DNA from: CAZGSV01 sp964528605
Lineage (GTDB): Bacteria > Armatimonadota > Zipacnadia > CAZGSV01
DNA: 30,413 bases
Assembly: GCA_964528605.1 (NCBI GenBank)
Contig: CAZGSV010000025.1
Coordinates: 1 to 30,413 of the forward strand
Direction of reading: 5' to 3'
The translations under genes and the position numbers were made by a program. Every line of letters begins with the position of its first letter. Position 1 is the first letter of the stretch. The notes beneath the pieces are model-generated. The model did no database searches, had not been told where the DNA came from, and saw only the letters and a program-made list of their open reading frames with translations. Of this stretch, positions 14,144 to 20,883 are shown one piece after another.

Positions 14144-16585
14144 TTAGAGCAAGGACACCGGTTCCACGTCCACCGCAAAGAAAGGACGCTCAGCGGCCGG
14201 CCGTTCATCCACCCACTTCGCCGCCGTCGCTGCCGCCGCCGACGGATCCTGCGCCTTGAGCAAGATATGAAACCGGTAGTGCCCCTTCAGTTTCCCCAGC
14301 GGGCAGATGGCGGGACCGACGATCTCCACCTCCCGCGCCGGCAGGTTCTTGCGCAAGTGCGCCTCCCATTGCCGCACCAGCCGCTGCGCCAGCGGCCCCT
14401 GCCGATGCGACACAATCAGGTTCACCAGCGAAACGAAGGGCGGATAGCGATACCGCTTGCGCTCGGCGATCTCGTGCGCGTAGAAGCCCTCGTAGTCGTG
14501 ATGCGCGGCGCACTGCACCGCGTAGTGATTGGGGTTGTACGTCTGCACCACCACGCACCCCCCGCCCGGCCCCCTACCCGCCCTGCCGCTCACCTGCGCC
14601 AGCATCTGGAACGTCCATTCGCCCGCACGAAAGTCAGGAAACGCCAGAGCCGTGTCGGCATTCACTACTCCCACCAACCCCACATTGCCAAAGTCCAGCC
14701 CCTTCCCGATCATCTGTGTCCCCACCAGCACCTCCGCCCGCCCCTCAGCGAAAGCCCTCAGCGAATCCACCAGCGCCCCTCGCCGCCTCACCGCATCGCG
14801 GTCCAGCCGCAGCAACCCCGCCTCCGGAAACATCTCCGCCACCGAGCTCTCCACCCGCTGCGTCCCCGTGCCCGAGAAGGTCAGCGAAGACCCCTTGCAC
14901 ACCGGGCAGACCTCCCACTGGCGGTCCACGTAGCCGCAGTGATGGCAGCGCAGCACGCCCGCCGCCCGGTGCCACACCAGACCAACGGAGCAGTTCGGGC
15001 ACCGCAGCACCGTCCCGCATTCCTCACACATGCAGTGCGTCATGTAGCCCCGCCGGTTGAGGAACAGCAGCACCTGCTGCCCTTGCAGCAGTGCCTCGGA
15101 GACCGCTTCTTGCAGCCGCGCGCTTACCTGCCGCTTCTTGTTCTCGTTGCTCTCGCGGCGCATATCCACCAGTTCCACTTCCGGCAGCGGCAAGCCGTCG
15201 ATCCGCTCCGGCAGCAGCAGCTCCTCCATCTCGCCCTGCCGCGCCGCATGGTAGCTCTCCACAGACGGAGTCGCGCTCCCCATCACCAGCGCGGCCTTGC
15301 TCTGCTGCGCGCGGTACTCCGCCACTTTGCGCGCGTCGTAGCGCGGCGTGCGCTCGCTCTTGTAGGAGTTCTCGTGCTCCTCGTCCACGATCACCAGGCC
15401 CAAGTCGCGCACCGGCGCCAGCGCCGCCGAACGCGGTCCCACCACCACCTGCGCGTCGCCCCTGACCAGACGGTGCCACTCGGCCCCCCGTTGCGCTGGA
15501 GTCAGCCGGCTGTGGATGATCGCCACGCCCGGCCCGAAGCGCTCCCGCAGTTGCCCCACCGCCTGCGGCGTCAGCGCAATCTCAGGCACCAGCATCATGA
15601 CGCCCTTGTTCAAGCCCAGCGCCTCCGCCGCGGCGCGTAGGTAGACCTCCGTCTTCCCACTCGCCGTGACCCCCCGCAGCAGGAACCGGGACGCGCTTCC
15701 GGCCCTGAGCGCGGCGGTCACACGCCCCAGGGCGTTCCGCTGGGCCTCGGTGAGGTGGATCATCCCCGCCGCCACGCGCGGCTCCAGCATCTCCGGGCTG
15801 AAGACCAGCGTCTCCTGCCGCGAGACCAGCAGCCCCCTGCGCTCCAGGCCCCTGACGGTTTCCCGTACCGAGGAGCCGAGCAACCGCCGCAGCGCGTCCT
15901 CGCCCATGGAACCGCCGGCCCCCTTGACCGCTCGCAGCACCGCCCACTGTTTCTCCCCCAGGCGCACCTGCTCCCTGCCCTCCAGCACCTCCTGCCCCGA
16001 GGGCGTAAGGCTCACTCGCCGCGCTCCCTGCGGCGGACGGCTCTCTCCTACCGACACCGATTCCTGCACCAGCCCGCGTTCCGCCAGCGCGTGCAGCGCC
16101 TCCGTCAGAGCGGGCTCGCCGAACCGCAAGCCCAGCGTCTTATGCGAGACCGCGCGTCCGCGCTCCCGCAGGTATCTCCACACCTGCTCCGCCACTCCCG
16201 GCAGCGCCCCCCCAGGCTCACCCTTGGCCGCGTACCGTCGCTGCACCTGCGCCACCGGACCGGGAGGTGATAGCAGCCGAACGCACTCCGCCATCGGCGC
16301 CTGGTAATGGTCGGCGAGCCAGGAGGCGACCCGCATCAGTTCCGGCGGCGGCTGCGTCCCGCCGACCAGAGAGATGACCTCCTTAAGCGCAAACGGGGGG
16401 GCCTCGGGGGGAATCCCGACGACGCGGCCGGTCGCAGTGGTCTTGCCCAGGGGAACCAGGACGCGAACGCCAATCGCGATTGCCCCGCGCAGGTGCTCGG
16501 GAACCACGTAAGTAAACGCCCGCTCTCCTGCCCCACCCCTCCGCTCCACGACCACGTCCACCAGACGCGGCTCACTGCTGCTCAC
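14144..16585 (-). CDS. priA: Primosomal protein N' (replication restart helicase PriA)
   Basis: PriA is the 3'-5' DNA helicase that recognises stalled forks and reloads the replisome. The 813 residues show an N-terminal DNA-binding domain (VDVVVERRGGAGERAFTYVV region and GIRVL/GKTTATGRVVG-like segment), a winged-helix part, helicase motif I GVTASGKTEVY, motif II DEEHENSYK, motif III GSATPS, and motif VI QVSGRAGRG. Between the helicase lobes lies the zinc-binding insertion with paired cysteines (CEECG, CPNC, CHHCG, CPVC), eight Cys for two Zn ions as in the family. GTG 16585 overlaps the coaBC stop (GTGA), so the two are translationally coupled. Length is slightly above the E. coli protein. 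Confidence 0.96.
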   Translation of the reverse strand: MSSSEPRLVDVVVERRGGAGERAFTYVVPEHLRGAIAIGVRVLVPLGKTTATGRVVGIPPEAPPFALKEVISLVGGTQPPPELMRVASWLADHYQAPMAECVRLLSPPGPVAQVQRRYAAKGEPGGALPGVAEQVWRYLRERGRAVSHKTLGLRFGEPALTEALHALAERGLVQESVSVGESRPPQGARRVSLTPSGQEVLEGREQVRLGEKQWAVLRAVKGAGGSMGEDALRRLLGSSVRETVRGLERRGLLVSRQETLVFSPEMLEPRVAAGMIHLTEAQRNALGRVTAALRAGSASRFLLRGVTASGKTEVYLRAAAEALGLNKGVMMLVPEIALTPQAVGQLRERFGPGVAIIHSRLTPAQRGAEWHRLVRGDAQVVVGPRSAALAPVRDLGLVIVDEEHENSYKSERTPRYDARKVAEYRAQQSKAALVMGSATPSVESYHAARQGEMEELLLPERIDGLPLPEVELVDMRRESNENKKRQVSARLQEAVSEALLQGQQVLLFLNRRGYMTHCMCEECGTVLRCPNCSVGLVWHRAAGVLRCHHCGYVDRQWEVCPVCKGSSLTFSGTGTQRVESSVAEMFPEAGLLRLDRDAVRRRGALVDSLRAFAEGRAEVLVGTQMIGKGLDFGNVGLVGVVNADTALAFPDFRAGEWTFQMLAQVSGRAGRGPGGGCVVVQTYNPNHYAVQCAAHHDYEGFYAHEIAERKRYRYPPFVSLVNLIVSHRQGPLAQRLVRQWEAHLRKNLPAREVEIVGPAICPLGKLKGHYRFHILLKAQDPSAAAATAAKWVDERPAAERPFFAVDVEPVSLL

Positions 16586-17805
16586 GGTCCGGGCGTCCGC
16601 TCCTTAAGCAATGCCGCGACGCGGTCAAGAATGACCGCCGCCATGCGCGTCTTGGGCATCCGCGGCAGCACCTCCTGCCTGCCGTCAGGATAGACCAGAA
16701 TCCCCTCGTTGTCGTCGCTGCCGAAGCCGGCTCCCTCGCGCGACACCTCGTTCGCGACAATCAGGTCGAGTCCCTTCGCCTTGCACTTCGCCAGCGCGTT
16801 CTCCAGCAGGTTCTCAACCTCCGCCGCAAACCCCACCAGCACCTTGCGCCCCTTGTTGCGTCCGAGGTCCACCAGCCAGTCGTGCGTAGGCTCCAATTCG
16901 ATCTGTCGCGGCGCCTCCGCCTTCTTGATCTTCGTGGTCGCCGGCGCCACCGGACTGAAATCCAGCACCGCCGCCGCGGCAATCACCGCGTCCGCCTCTC
17001 CCTGCCGCGCCAGCACCGCCTTCTGCATCTCCGCCGCCGTCTCCACGCCAATGGTCTCTACCCCCCCCGGCGCCGGCAGCGTGGTCGGCCCCGAGACCAG
17101 CACCACCTTGGCCCCTCGCTCGAACGCCACCTGCGCCAAGGCGTAGCCCATCTTGCCCGTCGAGGGATTGCTTATGAAGCGCACCGCGTCAATCGGCTCC
17201 CGCGTCGGGCCCGCGGTCACCAGAATCGAGTACCCCGCCAAGTCCTTGCCTCTGCTTAGCGCTTGCTCGACGGTAGCCGCGATAGCCTCCAACTCCGCCA
17301 GCCGCCCCGTGCCCTCTCTGCCGCACGCCAGATAGCCCGCCTCCGGCTCGACGATAGTCACTCCGCGCTCGCGCAGGATGTTGAGGTTCGCTTGCGTCGC
17401 CGGATTCGCCAACATGGCGTCGTTCATCGCCGGCGCCACCACCACCGGACACCGCACCGAAAGGAAAAGCGTGGACACCATGTCGTCGGCGATGCCGTTG
17501 GCGAACTTGGCAATAATGTCGGCGGTCGCCGGGGCGACCACCATCACCTCCACGCGATCCGCGATCGCAATGTGCTCTAGCTTCCACTCCACCCGCTCGG
17601 CGAACATGTCCGTCGCCACCGGCTCGCCCGAAAGCGTTGCCATGGTCAGCGTCGAGATGAAGCGCCTCGCGTTGGGCGTCATGGCCACCACCACTTGCGC
17701 CCCTCGCTTCTGCATCAAGCGCAGCAACTCCGCCGCTTTGTACGCGGCAATCCCGCCGCTCACCGCCAGCAGCACGCGCTTCCCATTCAGCGGACTGCTA
17801 GGCAC
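16582..17805 (-). CDS. coaBC: Bifunctional phosphopantothenoylcysteine decarboxylase / phosphopantothenate-cysteine ligase
   Basis: CoaBC carries out two successive steps of coenzyme A synthesis: CTP-dependent joining of cysteine to phosphopantothenate, then FMN-dependent decarboxylation. The N-terminal CoaC flavoprotein half (1-180) shows SGGIAAYKAAEL, the EHIAIAD His, APATADIIAKFANGIADD, PAMN and GYLACGREGTGR, including the active-site Cys. The CoaB half (about 190-407) shows TAGPTREPIDAVRFISNPS, STGKMGYALA, AAVLDFSP (usually AAVADY/FxP), KIKK and GFAAE. GTG 17805 overlaps the gmk end by 8 nt. The rpoZ gene usually lying between gmk and coaBC is missing. Length and motifs are typical. Confidence 0.96.
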   Translation of the reverse strand: MPSSPLNGKRVLLAVSGGIAAYKAAELLRLMQKRGAQVVVAMTPNARRFISTLTMATLSGEPVATDMFAERVEWKLEHIAIADRVEVMVVAPATADIIAKFANGIADDMVSTLFLSVRCPVVVAPAMNDAMLANPATQANLNILRERGVTIVEPEAGYLACGREGTGRLAELEAIAATVEQALSRGKDLAGYSILVTAGPTREPIDAVRFISNPSTGKMGYALAQVAFERGAKVVLVSGPTTLPAPGGVETIGVETAAEMQKAVLARQGEADAVIAAAAVLDFSPVAPATTKIKKAEAPRQIELEPTHDWLVDLGRNKGRKVLVGFAAEVENLLENALAKCKAKGLDLIVANEVSREGAGFGSDDNEGILVYPDGRQEVLPRMPKTRMAAVILDRVAALLKERTPGP

Positions 17806-18430
17806 CGCTGGTCACCTTCCCTCGCCGCAGCACGCGCTCCGGCCGCGCCCGCTCCGTTACCACTATGGCGTGCAGCGCCTCGAACGCCGCCTCCAGCACG
17901 TCGTTCACGATGATGTAGTCGAACTCGGAACGGTGCCGCATTTCCTCCTCCGCCGTGCGCAGCCGAATCTCTATCTCCTCCGGCCGCGCCTCGGCGTCCC
18001 GCCTGTGCAGCCGCTCCGCCAGCACGGTCATGTCGGGCGCCTCGATGAAAATGCTCACCAAGTCCGGCAGCAGCGGTCGCGCCTGTGACGCGCCCTGATA
18101 GTCCACCTCCAGCACGATGTCCTTCCCACCCCTGGCGGCCAGCAGCACCTCCGAGATGGGCGTGCCGTAGTACCGGCCGTGCACTTCTGCCCATTCCAGA
18201 AACTCATCCCGCGCCACCACCGCCTCAAAGATCGCCTCGTCCACATACTTGTACTTGCCCAGCAGCAGGTCGTCCGGCCTCGGCGACCGCGTCGTCAGCG
18301 AGTGCACCAGAGCCAGCCCGGGCACCTCGTCCAACAGCCGGCGCAGCAGCGTCGCCTTCCCTGCCCCCGACGGCCCGCAAACAATGAAGCAGACCCCGGG
18401 GACCTCCTCTTCGGTCAGCCGCCTAGCCAT
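17798..18430 (-). CDS. gmk: Guanylate kinase
   Basis: Guanylate kinase phosphorylates GMP to GDP with ATP. The 210 residues hold the P-loop CGPSGAGKATLLRRLL, the GMP-binding TTRSPRPDD (usually TTRxPRxGE) and EVHGRYYGTP, then VLEVDYQGA and the lid region with RxxxAEEEM. The last 15 residues are basic. ATG 18430 is preferred over ATG 18442 because GAGGG lies 5 nt before it, whereas GAGGA touches the upstream ATG; both are possible. It is the first gene of the operon and is divergent from the AIR-synthase-like gene, with overlapping promoter regions. Confidence 0.95.
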   Translation of the reverse strand: MARRLTEEEVPGVCFIVCGPSGAGKATLLRRLLDEVPGLALVHSLTTRSPRPDDLLLGKYKYVDEAIFEAVVARDEFLEWAEVHGRYYGTPISEVLLAARGGKDIVLEVDYQGASQARPLLPDLVSIFIEAPDMTVLAERLHRRDAEARPEEIEIRLRTAEEEMRHRSEFDYIIVNDVLEAAFEALHAIVVTERARPERVLRRGKVTSGA

Positions 18431-18453
18431 CCTGGCCCTCATTCCTCAGTTTC

Positions 18454-18462
18454 ATTCTACCA
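18454..18462 (-). promoter_or_regulatory. Extended -10 element upstream of gmk
   Basis: On the minus strand TGGTAGAAT (TGn-TAnAAT) lies about 12-24 nt before the possible gmk starts. No convincing -35 is seen at 17 nt. The 5' leader would be very short, favouring ATG 18430 over ATG 18442. It lies back to back with the plus-strand promoter at 18480-18508. Confidence 0.4.
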
Positions 18463-18479
18463 CAGCCGCCCCCGCCCGG

Positions 18480-18508
18480 TTGTCGCCGCCCCCGCTTGGC
18501 CCTACAAT
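18480..18508 (+). promoter_or_regulatory. Sigma70-type promoter of the AIR-synthase-like gene
   Basis: TTGTCG (18480-18485) and TACAAT (18503-18508) are spaced by 17 nt. The expected start of transcription is near 18515, with the Shine-Dalgarno GAGGGAGG right at the 5' end (18516-18523). Confidence 0.6.
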
Positions 18509-18535
18509 CGCCCGCGAGGGAGGCCCGACTACCGC

Positions 18536-19546
18536 ATGAAACGTCGTTATCTGGCAACCGGCAAGGTTCCCCCAGGGCTGCTCGGCCGGCTATTGCGCAC
18601 GCTGCCGCCCCTGGGCAAGGACGTTGTTGTTGGCCCCAAGGTAGGCGAGGACGCGGCGGTGCTCCGCCCGGGCAAGCGGCTGCTCGTGACCGCCACGGAT
18701 CCCATCACCTTCGTCACCGAGGACATCGGCTGGTACGCGGTGCACGTGAACGCGAATGACATCGCGGTCATGGGCGCCCGCCCTCGCTGGTTCCAAGCGG
18801 TTGTCCTGCTGCCGGAGAAGAAGGCTACCGCCAGCCTCGCCGAAAGCATCTTCGCCCAGATCCGCGACGCCTGCGCCGAACTGGGCGCGCAACTCGTCGG
18901 CGGCCACTTCGAGGTGACCTACGCTCTGCCGCGCCCCATCGTCGTCGGCCAGATGATGGGCGAAACCATCGGACCGCACNNNNNNNNNNCCAAGCCCGGC
19001 GACGCGCTCATCCTCACCAAGGGCATCGCCCTCGAAGGCACGGCCCTCCTTGCCCGTGAGGCTGCACCCAGGCTCCAGAACGCCGGGCTCGGCCAGGCGT
19101 TCCTCCGCCGCGCCCGCAGCCTCTTGCGCAAACCCGGCATCAGCGTGGTCGCCGAGGCGGTAGCGGCGACCGAGGCCCGCACCACTCATGCCATGCACGA
19201 TCCCACTGAGGGCGGCCTCGCCACCGCCGTACGCGAACTATCTCAGGCGTCTCGCCTTGGAGCGACGATTGATCTGACCGCGGTGCCCATCCTCCGCGAG
19301 ACCAAGACCGTGTGCCAGGCCCTGGGGCTCGACCCACTCGGTCTGCTTGCCTCCGGCTCTCTCCTCATCGCCGTTGCCGAGAGAGACTGCGACGCCCTAG
19401 TCCGCGCCGTGCGTGCGCGAGGCGTGGAAGCGGCTCGCATCGGCACGCTCACGCCTCCCGCTGAACGCCTGCTCATGCAGGGCGCTGACGGCCGCCTAGC
19501 CCCGCTGCCCGAGTTCGAGGCCGACGAGGTCACCCGCATCCTCTAG
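18536..19546 (+). CDS. AIR synthase-related protein (PurM/HypE/ThiL superfamily), interrupted by an assembly gap
   Basis: About 336 residues of a PurM-fold ATP-binding protein. Seen are the N-terminal VGPKVGEDAAVL, the ATP-site segment VTATDPITFVTEDIGWYA followed by VNANDIAVMGARPRWF, VGGHFEVTYALPRPIVVGQ, PGDALILTKGIALEGTALLA, and the C-domain signature HDPTEGGLATAVREL. It resembles the HypE-like AIRS proteins (COG0309 type) more than PurM. The C-terminus ends TRIL, lacking the terminal Cys that carries the cyanide-precursor group in true HypE, and no hydrogenase genes are nearby, so a hydrogenase role is unlikely and its reaction is unknown. Ten Ns at 18980-18989 interrupt it but the frame continues. 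ATG 18536 follows GAGGGAGG by 12 nt; upstream open frame lies antisense to gmk. Confidence 0.85.
   Translation: MKRRYLATGKVPPGLLGRLLRTLPPLGKDVVVGPKVGEDAAVLRPGKRLLVTATDPITFVTEDIGWYAVHVNANDIAVMGARPRWFQAVVLLPEKKATASLAESIFAQIRDACAELGAQLVGGHFEVTYALPRPIVVGQMMGETIGPHXXXXKPGDALILTKGIALEGTALLAREAAPRLQNAGLGQAFLRRARSLLRKPGISVVAEAVAATEARTTHAMHDPTEGGLATAVRELSQASRLGATIDLTAVPILRETKTVCQALGLDPLGLLASGSLLIAVAERDCDALVRAVRARGVEAARIGTLTPPAERLLMQGADGRLAPLPEFEADEVTRIL
18980..18989. other. Assembly gap (10 Ns) inside the AIR-synthase-like gene
   Basis: A run of exactly ten undetermined bases. With ten bases the reading frame is kept (GPH-xxxx-KPGD), but the true length is unknown; family members often have slightly more residues here. 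Confidence 0.99.
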
Positions 19547-20673
19547 CACTCGACCTCCAGGAACCGCGGCGCCTCCATTACGATGTCGTAGAGCAACTGG
19601 GCCGAGCCCCCGAACTCCTCCAGGAAAAGCACCTCTTCGTTGCTGTGCGGGTTATGCGCCCCGGTGGGCACCACCGCCGTTGCGATGCCGGCGGCGTTGA
19701 AGAAGTTGGCATCCGTGCCCCCTGCGCTCGGCTTCAGCCGCATCTTGATCCCCTGCCGCGCCAGCGCCGCCTGGATTATGCGCAGCACCCGAGCGTTGGG
19801 ATCGTGCCGGTACCCCTGGTATAAGGCCTCCACCGATACCTCCGCTCTGCCCCCCCCCGCCGCCGCGTGCCGCTCGAAGACGCCGACCAGCTGCGCCAAC
19901 TGCGCCTCCACCTTCGCCGCCGACTGCGAACGCGCCTCTCCCTCGACCTCCACCTCCGCCGGCACCACGTTGGTCGCCTCGCCCCCCCTGATGACCCCCA
20001 CATTGGCTACCGTCTCCACGTCAATCTGCCCCAGCCGCATCTCGGCGATCGCCCGGCTGGCCAGCACGATGGCGTTGATGCCCTGCTCGGGATCTACCGC
20101 CGCGTGCGCCGCGCGCCCTATCACCCGAGCGCGGAACCGGCTGTGCCACGGACCCGCGGAGATGACCGTGTCCACCTCCCGCCCTCCATCGGCGACCAAG
20201 CCTACCCGCGCCGTCACCCGCGAACGGTCGAAGTGCTTCGCCCCCAACAGCCCAATCTCCTCCGCCACGGTGAACACCACCTCGACGGCCGGGTGCGGCT
20301 CCCCGCTCTCCTTGACCGCCGCCAGCGCCTCCAGAACCATCGCCACTCCCGCCCGGTTGTCCGCCCCAAGGATGGTGCCGCCGTCGCTGCAAATCCGGCC
20401 CTCCTCGCGGCGCACCGCAACTCCCTCCGTCGGCCTGATGGTATCGAGGTGCGCGGTGAGAAGCACCGCCCCCGCAAGCGTTCCCGGCAGCGCTGCGATG
20501 ACGTTCCCCGTCTCCCCGCCAATGGCTGCGCCTGCCTCGTCCCGCACCGGCGCCAGGCCTAGTCCGCACAGGCGCCCCTCTACCGCCTCAGCAATGCGCC
20601 CCTCCCGCAGCGACGGCCCGTTCACCGCCACCAGTTCCAAAAAGGTCTCCAGCAGACGGTCGCGGTTCACCAT
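19543..20673 (-). CDS. M20 family zinc metallopeptidase, peptidase T-like
   Basis: This 376-residue protein is an M20/M25/M40-family di-zinc exopeptidase of the PepT-like group, probably a cytoplasmic tripeptidase or aminoacylase-type enzyme. Metal and catalytic motifs are in place: TAHLDT (HxD), GADNRAG (bridging Asp), TVAEEIGLLGAK (catalytic Glu and ligand Glu), VADGG, and near the C-terminus AHNPHSNEE (last His ligand). The lid/dimerisation domain occupies about residues 180-290 (AHAAVDPEQGINAI, GGEATNVVPAE). No signal peptide is seen. ATG 20673 follows a weak AAGGG. Its stop codon overlaps that of the convergent AIR-synthase-like gene. The substrate cannot be told from sequence. Confidence 0.9.
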   Translation of the reverse strand: MVNRDRLLETFLELVAVNGPSLREGRIAEAVEGRLCGLGLAPVRDEAGAAIGGETGNVIAALPGTLAGAVLLTAHLDTIRPTEGVAVRREEGRICSDGGTILGADNRAGVAMVLEALAAVKESGEPHPAVEVVFTVAEEIGLLGAKHFDRSRVTARVGLVADGGREVDTVISAGPWHSRFRARVIGRAAHAAVDPEQGINAIVLASRAIAEMRLGQIDVETVANVGVIRGGEATNVVPAEVEVEGEARSQSAAKVEAQLAQLVGVFERHAAAGGGRAEVSVEALYQGYRHDPNARVLRIIQAALARQGIKMRLKPSAGGTDANFFNAAGIATAVVPTGAHNPHSNEEVLFLEEFGGSAQLLYDIVMEAPRFLEVEC

Positions 20674-20814
20674 ATCCTAACCCTTCACCCCCGATTCTCC
20701 GACTACCCTCAACCCCGGCAGCACGACCCCCAGGCATCATACCAAAGCCCACGCCCCGCCGGCACCTGCCGGGCCCGCCGGTGGCCTGCCGCCCCAGGCA
20801 AACGCCCCTGTGGC

Positions 20815-20844
20815 TTGACACTGGCCCGCAAAAGTCGCTATCCT
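20815..20844 (+). promoter_or_regulatory. Sigma70-type promoter of secD
   Basis: A perfect -35 TTGACA (20815-20820) is followed after 18 nt by TATCCT (20839-20844). The predicted start of transcription is near 20851, leaving a leader of about 33 nt with GGGAGG (20865-20870) ahead of ATG 20884. Confidence 0.65.
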
Positions 20845-20883
20845 GCCACCTCGAGTGCTCTCCTGGGAGGTCTTCTTTCGGGG

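Noticed and set aside
14267..15640. Plus-strand open frame (457 codons) opposite priA
   Set aside because: Arg/His/Leu/Pro-rich shadow of priA.
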